This document shows positions 1 through 9,372 of a stretch of 64,000 bases of DNA, one piece after another. Positions within the stretch are counted from its first letter, which is position 1. Each line of letters begins with the position of its first letter. The notes under the pieces were generated by a model. That model did not search any database. It saw nothing but the letters and a program-made list of their open reading frames with translations, and had not been told where the DNA came from. The stretch lies in assembly GCF_000092845.1 (NCBI RefSeq), contig NC_014150.1:1240001-1304000 (forward strand). The letters run 5' to 3'. The DNA comes from Brachyspira murdochii DSM 12563. GTDB taxonomy: Bacteria > Spirochaetota > Brachyspiria > Brachyspirales > Brachyspiraceae. The position numbers were made by a program, and so were the translations under genes.

Positions 1-17
1 TCAATCATATTTTTAGT

Positions 18-58
18 TAAAGGCTTTGCTTGTATTTTCAGGTGAAGCCTTTTATTTT
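18..58 (+). terminator. Rho-independent terminator of a gene left of the window
   Basis: An AAAGGCTT / AAGCCTTT stem with an 18-nt loop is followed by a T-rich run. It probably ends a plus-strand gene that lies before base 1. Confidence 0.6.
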
Positions 59-166
59 TGTATGGCTTTTTATATTTATACAAAAATAAAATTCTTAAAA
101 ATTATGACAGTTTTTGCCGCAAACATATGTATAATTAAAGCATAACAAAATTAAAGGAGGCTTTTT

Positions 167-292
167 ATGGCTCAAAACTTTTACTGCGAATATTGCGGTG
201 CTAAATACTCATCTATAGCTTCACTTACTAGCGGTTATTGTCTCAAACACCCTAATGGTCCTAACAAAGGAAAGCATGCACCTGCTTTATAA
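167..292 (+). CDS. 41-residue zinc-ribbon-like small protein
   Basis: This 41-residue ORF begins MAQNFYCEYCGAKYSS. Its ATG sits 6 bases after a strong AAAGGAGG ribosome-binding site. A CxxC pair (C7, C10) is followed by a third Cys and a His in a CLKHPNGPNKGKH stretch, so four metal ligands are plausible. The protein is basic at the C-terminus. Short proteins with FCEYCG...LT.G.C..HP...GKH patterns recur in anaerobic gut bacteria, mostly as uncharacterised proteins; that statement is from memory. It stands alone between two hairpin terminators, so it appears to be its own transcription unit. Function unknown; zinc binding is inferred from the residue pattern only. Confidence 0.8.
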   Translation: MAQNFYCEYCGAKYSSIASLTSGYCLKHPNGPNKGKHAPAL

Positions 293-338
293 TTTATAAT
301 TAATGAAAAATCAATCATAAAATTATCTCACACAAAAT

Positions 339-379
339 AAAGGCAGATAAAAGATTTATACATCTTCTATCTGCTTTTA
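339..379. terminator. Bidirectional terminator
   Basis: AAGGCAGATAAAAGAT pairs with ATCTTCTATCTGCTT around a short loop. T-runs lie on both sides, so it can end the small plus-strand gene and the convergent symporter gene on the minus strand. Confidence 0.8.
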
Positions 380-399
380 TTATATTTTAATCAAATATT

Positions 400-1830
400 T
401 TATTTTGTATTTGAAGCATCAGGCTTAGGCTGTATTATAGCAGAAAGAACTAAAAATACTATTAAGCTAGCAGCTATACCAGGTATTATAGGGTCAACTC
501 CAAATAAATTTATATTTTTATTGTATTGGAAGAATATTGTAACAACACTTCCGGCTATCAATGATCCCATACTAGCAGCTGCAGAGAGTTTTTTGTTTGT
601 ATAGTTTCCAAATAAATACGGAATGAATACTCCTGCCGCACGCAGACTAAATGAAAACATAAGTATTGTTATTAAGTTTGAAGCCTTAAAAGCTATAAAC
701 ATAGATATAAGCCCAACGGCAATCATGCATGCTCTTCCAAGAAAAAGTAACTGTTTGTCAGAAGCATTTTTATTAATATATTTTTTATATATGTCATTTG
801 TTGCTATTACTGACACTGCAAGCATATCAGAGTCCGCAGAAGACATAGTAGCAGATATTAAGGCAGAAAACAATAATCCAACTATAACAGGAGGCATTGT
901 ATTCATAGCAAGCACTGGAAGTATATATCTAGTACCTTCAGAAGTTAAAAGTTCAGAAGTAAGAAGTCCGTCTTTGACTACACTTGAAGCAATAAGTCCT
1001 AAAAAAGCTGGAAACAATGAATACAATATGCATACTAATCCCCCTACTAAAGAACCAATCATAAGTGATTTAGAGTCTCTTGCTGAAAAGAATCTCTGAC
1101 TTATTTCAGGTCCTACAGAATATGAAGCTATATACATTATAGTAAGTGATATTATAGTAGGCCACCCCATACCAGCAGTTAAAGACTTTTGTGACTGTGT
1201 TAAATTAGAAACCACATGCTCAAAACCGCCTGCATAATGCAAAGCAAAAGGTATAGCTGCTAAACTTCCTATAAAAACTAAAGAGCCTTGAATCAAATCA
1301 GTGAAAGCAACACCCCAAAGTCCTCCCATAGAAGAATATGCTGTAACTACTATTGTAACTATTACTACTGATAGTTTATAATTCCAACCTGTCATAACAG
1401 TCAAAATACTTGCGGAAGCTATTATCTGAGCGGCTGTTATACCTATCATAGGAAGCCCCATTATTATTGAAGTTACCAAAGCATTAGCCTTTCCGTATCT
1501 TTTATAAAAATATTCTGATACAGTAGTAACCATTGCATTTCTAAATCTCTGAGCCAAAAAAGCAAGAACTAAATATGCAATAGAAGCAGTTATTACATAC
1601 CAAACAGCAGAAAGTCCCCATTTACCATAGGCCTGCTCTGCTAAACCTAAAGAAGTACCTCCTCCAATATTTGTAGCAGCTAAAGTTCCTGCTAAAAGTA
1701 CAGGTCCTAAATTCCTGCCAGCCAATGCAAAATCATTACTATTGTTAACCTTTTTGCTTGAATATACACCTATAAAAAGCATAGCTGCTAGGTATACAAT
1801 TACTATAATTATTACTATAGTTCCTCCCAT
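400..1830 (-). CDS. Sodium:solute symporter family protein
   Basis: Integral membrane carrier of the sodium:solute symporter (SSS) family, expected to import a small organic solute with Na+. The protein is 476 residues with about 13 hydrophobic segments. The N-terminus is followed by the family-typical NSNDFALAGRNLG and AATNIGGGTSLG stretches, and later by the YSSMGGLWGVAFTDLIQG segment that matches the SSS signature region. The start is the ATG at 1830, 8 bases after AAGGAG; an upstream in-frame TTG is less likely because it lies too close to that site. The substrate cannot be read from the sequence. It is a single-gene unit, with the bidirectional hairpin at 339-379 as its terminator. Confidence 0.9.
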   Translation of the reverse strand: MGGTIVIIIVIVYLAAMLFIGVYSSKKVNNSNDFALAGRNLGPVLLAGTLAATNIGGGTSLGLAEQAYGKWGLSAVWYVITASIAYLVLAFLAQRFRNAMVTTVSEYFYKRYGKANALVTSIIMGLPMIGITAAQIIASASILTVMTGWNYKLSVVIVTIVVTAYSSMGGLWGVAFTDLIQGSLVFIGSLAAIPFALHYAGGFEHVVSNLTQSQKSLTAGMGWPTIISLTIMYIASYSVGPEISQRFFSARDSKSLMIGSLVGGLVCILYSLFPAFLGLIASSVVKDGLLTSELLTSEGTRYILPVLAMNTMPPVIVGLLFSALISATMSSADSDMLAVSVIATNDIYKKYINKNASDKQLLFLGRACMIAVGLISMFIAFKASNLITILMFSFSLRAAGVFIPYLFGNYTNKKLSAAASMGSLIAGSVVTIFFQYNKNINLFGVDPIIPGIAASLIVFLVLSAIIQPKPDASNTK

Positions 1831-1972
1831 ACACAAAACTCCTTAAATATTTTTTGTTTTTTATAAAAATATGAATAAGTCATTATAATATTTTTTTGAT
1901 TTTACAAAGCCATTTTTTTGTAAAAAATACAAAAATTTTTAGATTATTTTAAAAAATCATAATATTTTTATA

Positions 1973-3334
1973 TTAGTTTGTAATATTAGCATTTTTCTGC
2001 CATTTATTAGATTTCAAATAGTAAAGACTAAATAAAGTATTTATTATATAACATATACCCATAGAAGCCCATATACCTATAAGTTCAAAATGAGCTGATA
2101 ATGCATAAGCTAAAATAGTTCTTAATATAAGCGTTGTTGATGTGGTGAAAGCCATTATTACAATAGTTTTTCCTGCTCCGTTTATAACGCCATTACATAC
2201 AAACATCACAGAATAAAAAATAAATATAGGCATGATAGTATAAATATAGCTTTTAGCATATTCAAATACTGAAACATCTTTTGTAAACATTCTTATAAGC
2301 AGATAAGGATTAGTTATTGAAAATATACTCATAACAGAAGATATTATAAGTCCTATTATAATGCCGCTTTTAAATATTTCTTTTACTCTATCTAATTTTT
2401 TAGCTCCAATATTTTGTGCCGACATTGTCATAACAGCATTACCCAAAGCACCTATAGGCATGATAAATAATGATTCCACTCTATTAACAATAGCCACAGT
2501 TGCACTTGCAGCCTCTCCAAAACTACTTATAAGCCTAGTTATTACAAGCCAGCCGAAAGCTACTATAAATTGATTGAATGAAATTGGAATCCCTAATTTC
2601 ATTATTTTTTTAGTCATTTTTAAATCGAATGTGAATATAAAAGGATTAATTTTGATGAAGCTGTTTTTCATTCTTAAATATGTTGTGCTTATAAGTACGG
2701 AAGTAAACTGAGATATTACTGTAGCAATGGCAGCACCTTCAAGTCCCATAGCAGGTATTATCAAAAAGCCTTTTATAAGTATTGGGTCTAATATTATATT
2801 AAGCATAGAAGATATAATTAAAAATATTAAAGGTCTTACAGTGTCTCCTACTGCTCTAAGTATAGAAGATATAAAAAAATAAGCATATGCAAATGGAAGC
2901 CCTATTATAGATATTCTCAAATATATAAGTGCCATGTCCATAGCATTTTCTGGAGTATTCATGATTTTTAATATAGTTCTTGAAAATATAAGCATAAGAG
3001 AGCCTACAGTAAAAAGTATTATAACTCCCAATGTAGTAGATACTTTTATAACATGGCTTACAGTATCATAATCTCTAGCTCCGTAATACTGTGATACTAT
3101 AACCCCGTTAGCCATATTAACTCCGAATGCAAAAGATCCTATTAAAAGCATTATTGGAAAACTCACAGCAACTGCAGAAAGCCCAAGCGGTCCTATAATA
3201 TTACCTATCCAAATACTGTCTGCTATATTATACACAACATTCAGTATATTAGACAATAATATTGGTATAAGAAGTTTTATTAATGTGGGAACGACTTTTG
3301 ATTCTGTGAGGTCTGTTCCTATATGATTGTTCAT
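1973..3334 (-). CDS. MATE family multidrug/organic cation exporter
   Basis: A 453-residue membrane protein with about 12 hydrophobic segments arranged as two similar halves, as usual for MATE (NorM/DinF-like) antiporters. Diagnostic stretches are the N-terminal LTESKVVPTLIKLLIPILLSN region, ADSIWIGNIIGPLGLSAVAVSFP, and in the second half RVESLFIMPIGALGNAVMTM with SAQNIGAKKLDRV. Members expel cationic compounds in exchange for Na+ or H+. It shares orientation with the upstream Bax-inhibitor gene but is separated from it by about 550 bp of repeat-bearing DNA, so it is probably transcribed on its own. A second, clearly different MATE protein lies at 34810-36660. Substrate unknown. Confidence 0.93.
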   Translation of the reverse strand: MNNHIGTDLTESKVVPTLIKLLIPILLSNILNVVYNIADSIWIGNIIGPLGLSAVAVSFPIMLLIGSFAFGVNMANGVIVSQYYGARDYDTVSHVIKVSTTLGVIILFTVGSLMLIFSRTILKIMNTPENAMDMALIYLRISIIGLPFAYAYFFISSILRAVGDTVRPLIFLIISSMLNIILDPILIKGFLIIPAMGLEGAAIATVISQFTSVLISTTYLRMKNSFIKINPFIFTFDLKMTKKIMKLGIPISFNQFIVAFGWLVITRLISSFGEAASATVAIVNRVESLFIMPIGALGNAVMTMSAQNIGAKKLDRVKEIFKSGIIIGLIISSVMSIFSITNPYLLIRMFTKDVSVFEYAKSYIYTIMPIFIFYSVMFVCNGVINGAGKTIVIMAFTTSTTLILRTILAYALSAHFELIGIWASMGICYIINTLFSLYYLKSNKWQKNANITN

Positions 3335-3489
3335 TTTTTATTATACCTTCAAATTAAATTGTAATGAATATTATAAACTAAATAATAATTAATTAAATAG
3401 AAAAATATTATTTTTATAGAGATGAATTTTAATCTGTAATGGGATTTTTATTATAATGGGCGGTGTATAAGACAGCAAATTAAAAAAAC

Positions 3490-3815
3490 GCTAGGGTGGG
3501 CATGCTTTTTTATGTAGATATAAAATAATAGAAGTATAGATTAAAGAGTTTATATTTACTTGCAAAACATAAAGGGTGGGGAGTGAAAATAAAATTCAAA
3601 AAAATTATTTACATACCCCGCCCTCTAAAATTTTATTGCGTTGCTATAATTTATTAATGCTTATTTTTTATGATATTATAATTGTAAAAGCAAGCCCGCC
3701 CAAGCTTTTATTATTTTTAAGAACGTTGTTTAACGCACGATTAATATTTCATAATTATTAAAGCTTAAAAATAAAAAAGAATATAATTTTATTTTTAAAT
3801 CTATTTAGCGTGCGT
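3490..3815. repeat. Structured intergenic element, copy A
   Basis: Inside the 548-bp gap 3335-3882 there is a set of paired G-rich and C-rich arms. Outer arms: GCTAGGGTGGGC at 3490-3501 with GCCCGCCCAAGC at 3694-3705. Inner arms: AGGGTGGGG at 3573-3581 with CCCCGCCCT at 3616-3624. A third pair, ACGCACG (3733-3739) and CGTGCGT (3809-3815), follows. The arms are nested, and each G-rich arm carries a T opposite a G, which pairs as U.G in RNA. Copy B at 41889-42210 has the same arms at almost the same offsets although the DNA between them differs. No protein is encoded here that I would defend. Confidence 0.7.
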
Positions 3816-3827
3816 ATTAATCAATAA

Positions 3828-3862
3828 AAAAGCATGCATATTGTTAATTTATGCATGCTATT
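3828..3862 (-). terminator. Terminator of the Bax-inhibitor-like gene
   Basis: AGCATGCATA (3831-3840) and TATGCATGCT (3850-3859) form a perfect 10-bp stem followed, on the minus strand, by a T6 run. It lies 21 bases past the stop codon of the gene at 3883. Confidence 0.85.
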
Positions 3863-3882
3863 AAATTCAAATTACATAATCT

Positions 3883-4617
3883 TTAATCTCTGCTTCTAGT
3901 TTTAGCTAAAAGTTTTAATATCTCCAAATAAAGCCATACTAAAGTAACAAGAAGTCCAAAAGCAGCATACCACTCAAAATATTTAGGCATATTATACTCT
4001 TCACCTTTCTCCATAAAATCAAAATCCAAAAGAAGATTGAAAGAAGCAATAAGAACTATTACAATACTTATTCCAATACTTAAAGGACTTGAACCATACA
4101 AGAAAGGTATTCTAGTACCAAAAAATGACATTATGAAATTAACTAAATATACAAGACCTATACACAAAGTAGATACCATAATCACACTTCTCAATTTTTC
4201 TGTTACTCTTATTATTCTAAATCTGTATAAAACTAACATTATAAATAAATCTAAGAATGTAAGAAACACAGCCTGAACAACTATACCATTATAGGCAGCA
4301 TTAAATACATAAGAAACAGCCCCTATAGCAATACCTTCTAGTATAGCATAAAGTATAGAAAAAACTTTAGACAATTCTTTTTTGAAAGTCATTATCAAAG
4401 CTAAAACAAAAGCAGCTATAGACGAACCAAAAGCAGCAGGATAAATCATCTCTGGTCTTTTTGCCAAAACAAAGAATACACTTACCATAGCCGAAAGCAT
4501 TAATACTAATGTTAGTATTATTGACTTGTTAATTGCCCCATTAAGAGTCATTGTATTTTCATTTTCATAACTTGATGCATAATTAAATGCCTTATCTGAT
4601 AATACTGGATTTGCCAT
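3883..4617 (-). CDS. Bax inhibitor-1/YccA-like membrane protein
   Basis: A 244-residue protein with about seven hydrophobic segments. It begins MANPVLSDKAFNYASSY, followed by MTLNGAINKSIILTLVLML, the start typical of a bacterial subgroup of the Bax inhibitor-1/YccA family (TMBIM-like). The C-terminal half has the FNLLLDFDFMEKG segment, with acidic residues where the family has a conserved Asp pair linked to pH-gated Ca2+ leak. Its role in bacteria is poorly defined. The ATG follows GGAGG by 9 bases. The leader contains a 30-bp block that recurs before the next small gene. Family assignment is firm; function is only inferred. Confidence 0.88.
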   Translation of the reverse strand: MANPVLSDKAFNYASSYENENTMTLNGAINKSIILTLVLMLSAMVSVFFVLAKRPEMIYPAAFGSSIAAFVLALIMTFKKELSKVFSILYAILEGIAIGAVSYVFNAAYNGIVVQAVFLTFLDLFIMLVLYRFRIIRVTEKLRSVIMVSTLCIGLVYLVNFIMSFFGTRIPFLYGSSPLSIGISIVIVLIASFNLLLDFDFMEKGEEYNMPKYFEWYAAFGLLVTLVWLYLEILKLLAKTRSRD

Positions 4618-4694
4618 TATTTTTAAACCTCCAAAATTATTTTTATTTAAGTTACTATTATATAATAAGTTTAATAAAATACTAGTATAAAGTC

Positions 4695-4725
4695 TAACTT
4701 ATTATTTTAAATAAAGTAATATTTT
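4695..4725 (-). repeat. Duplicated leader block upstream of two membrane-protein genes
   Basis: On the minus strand the block reads AATATTACTTTATTTAAAAT followed by AATAAGTTA. A near copy lies at 5117-5146, before the gene at 4778-5050, and both are followed by an almost identical TTTTGGAGGTTT ribosome-binding region. This looks like a duplicated leader or a shared regulatory site. Confidence 0.5.
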
Positions 4726-4777
4726 TTATATTTTTATGATAAAACTATAAATATAATTCTTATAAGAAAAATTAAAT

Positions 4778-5050
4778 TTATTCATCTTCCTCATATTTTA
4801 CTATTTTCTTTATAAGAATTGCAGCAATTAAAGTAAAAACAAGTAATATAAGTTTATTAAAAATTACTGATATTAGGTGAATGATTATAAATGCTATTAA
4901 AAAAGATACAGCATATTTTGAAAAAGTATTTGGAAGATAAGAAGCATTTTCTAATTTAAGATTATAAATAACTAAAGTAAGCGGTATAACAATTATAATA
5001 CTAAATATAGAACCAGAAATAACCATAATCTTTTTCTTTTCTTTCTCCAT
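4778..5050 (-). CDS. Small two-segment membrane protein, unknown
   Basis: A 90-residue protein with a lysine-rich N-terminus (MEKEKKKIMVISG), hydrophobic segments at about residues 8-29 and 45-83, and an acidic tail (KYEEDE). The charge pattern suggests a hairpin with both ends in the cytoplasm. The start is supported by TTGGAGG 10 bases upstream, almost the same leader as that of the Bax-inhibitor-like gene. I do not recognise a family. It lies between that gene and another small membrane gene, all on the minus strand, so the three could be co-regulated. It is a real gene rather than chance ORF because of the ribosome-binding site and membrane-protein composition. Confidence 0.65.
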   Translation of the reverse strand: MEKEKKKIMVISGSIFSIIIVIPLTLVIYNLKLENASYLPNTFSKYAVSFLIAFIIIHLISVIFNKLILLVFTLIAAILIKKIVKYEEDE

Positions 5051-5191
5051 TATTCACAAACCTCCAAAATGATTTTTATTATATAATAAATAAAAATAGC
5101 TATATAATGTATATATAACTGATTATTTTGAATAAAGTAATATTTTCAATATATCATAAATATAATCTGTATAAATTAGTATGCATTTATA

Positions 5192-5422
5192 CTAATCTTT
5201 CATTCTTCTCTTAATTATCTTAATTATAATAACACATACAAATATAGCAGCAATAAAAGGAATAGCAAAAATAAAAGATACACTAGGAGGAGCGGAAGCC
5301 CCGTCAAATTTAACTGCATAGAACATATAACCATAATTGAAGGCAACTACAGTAACCATCATATAAGAAAATAAGTATGCTATAATTTTAATAGTTTTTA
5401 TAATTCTTTCTTTATTACTCAT
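5192..5422 (-). CDS. Small two-segment membrane protein, unknown
   Basis: A 76-residue protein (MSNKERIIKTIKIIAYLF...) with two hydrophobic segments (about 10-32 and 46-68) and a basic tail KIIKRRMKD. The frame is open further upstream to 5461, but that extension runs through the rRNA terminator hairpin at 5456-5480, so I chose the ATG at 5422. The ribosome-binding site is weak (TATGAG). It may be reached by read-through from the rRNA operon or have its own promoter. It resembles the 90-residue neighbour in layout but not clearly in sequence. Function unknown. Confidence 0.5.
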   Translation of the reverse strand: MSNKERIIKTIKIIAYLFSYMMVTVVAFNYGYMFYAVKFDGASAPPSVSFIFAIPFIAAIFVCVIIIKIIKRRMKD

Positions 5423-5445
5423 AATAAACTCATACAATGAATAAA

Positions 5446-5482
5446 ATAAAAAAAATCCCAACAGAAAAAATCTATTGGGATA
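5446..5482 (-). terminator. Terminator of the 23S-5S rRNA unit
   Basis: On the minus strand CCCAATAGA pairs with TCTGTTGGG (9 bp, one U.G) and is followed by T8. It lies 16 bases past the 3' end of 5S rRNA. Confidence 0.9.
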
Positions 5483-5497
5483 AATATATAATATATA

Positions 5498-5612
5498 CCC
5501 GGCAACGTTCTACTCTCCCGTAAAGCTACCCTTACAGTACCATCGACGATGAAAGGCTTAACTGCCGTGTTCGGAATGGGAACGGGTGTATCACTTTCTC
5601 TATGGTCACCGA
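5498..5612 (-). rRNA. rrf: 5S ribosomal RNA
   Basis: The minus strand carries the standard 5S landmarks: GGTGACCATAG at the 5' end, ACACCCGTTCCCATTCCGAA, CACGGCAGTTAAG, a GGTACTG segment and GGGAGAGTAG before GTTGCCGGG. The two ends pair to close helix I. It lies about 120 bp after 23S rRNA and before a strong terminator. Ends are accurate to a few bases. Confidence 0.95.
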
Positions 5613-5638
5613 AATAATATTAACAAATTAAAAGAACA

Positions 5639-5688
5639 AAGTTTTAAGTATCTTTGTCAGATATATAAGAGCGTAGATTGTCTCATTC
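5639..5688 (-). other. 3' half of the 23S rRNA processing stalk
   Basis: In the 23S-5S spacer, minus-strand GAATGAGAC (5688-5680) and CTACGCTCTTATATATCTG (5676-5658) are complementary to segments of the 23S leader at 8781-8791 and 8952-8987. With the terminal helix they form a nested stalk around 23S, the usual substrate of RNase III. Confidence 0.75.
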
Positions 5689-5734
5689 TACTCTTTTATT
5701 ATGATTTCCTTATTTAAGAAGAAAACGATAATAT

Positions 5735-8722
<2,988 letters not shown>

Positions 8723-8951
8723 ATATTATCCTTTTCTTCTTCATTATTTCTAACATCAAAGCTAAGTTTAATACATCAAATTGAATGAGACTTTTAGCTA
8801 ATTAAAGCTGTTTCTTATCTAATTCTTTAGTAACGCTCCGCTTAATTGTTTCTACTCTAAGACACACAATCTAATTGTGTTTTCTTTATCTAGTGAAGAT
8901 TTTTATAATTGCTGATTTCCGTATTTATGTTGGAAATTACTTTCTAAAAAT

Positions 8952-8987
8952 CTACGCTCTCATATATCTGTCAAAGAACTTTAAGTT
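8952..8987 (-). other. 23S leader: boxA-like site and 5' half of the processing stalk
   Basis: On the minus strand the leader reads AAGTTCTTTGACAG then ATATATGAGAGCGTAG. The second part pairs with the 23S-5S spacer at 5658-5676. GTTCTTTGACA resembles the boxA antitermination sequence of rRNA leaders. The rest of the non-coding stretch 8723-9062 is the transcribed leader. Confidence 0.6.
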
Positions 8988-9056
8988 TTTTTTTCATTTT
9001 CAGTTGGTGTTTCGTTTCTTTCGTTTTGTTTTTTGTTTCTCATCAACTGTTTTATT

Positions 9057-9084
9057 ATTATAGCATACAGCTCTAAAAACGCAA
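9057..9084 (-). promoter_or_regulatory. Promoter of the 23S-5S rRNA unit
   Basis: On the minus strand a -35 TTGCGT (9084-9079), 16-bp spacer and perfect -10 TATAAT (9062-9057) lie about 335 bp before mature 23S. Bases 9085-9372 are AT-rich, hold no gene that I would support, and separate this promoter from the divergent 835-residue gene. Confidence 0.75.
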
Positions 9085-9372
9085 TAGGTTTTAGAGGCGG
9101 TTTTTTAAAAAAATCATTATATTTTTGCAATTTATTGATTTTATACTACATTTTATACAAATTTTGGTGTGATTAAAATTCTTAAAGTTAAAAATACTAT
9201 TTTTGAACCCAAATTTTTTATAAAAAAACACAAATTTGGGCAAATTTTGGCTATTCAAGAGGAAATTTCTAAGCAAAAATTCCAAAAATATACAAAAAAC
9301 TAGCATATTTTAAAAAAATAATATATAATTTTGGAATATTAATAAATATAAAATTAGAGAGAGTTCAAAATT

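Noticed and set aside
3576-3761. 61-codon plus-strand frame beginning MGSENKIQKNYLHTPPSK
   Set aside because: It runs across the arms of the structured element, the GTG/ATG start has no ribosome-binding site at a normal distance, and copy B does not preserve the frame.
5423-5461. N-terminal extension (MGFFLFYSLYEFI) of the small membrane gene at 5192
   Set aside because: The extension would be encoded by the rRNA terminator hairpin and T-run.
9091-9306. 71-codon minus-strand frame between the rRNA promoter and the cNMP-like gene
   Set aside because: Its composition (Phe, Lys, Asn, Ile) is that of AT-rich non-coding DNA, there is no ribosome-binding site, and it lies upstream of the rRNA promoter.
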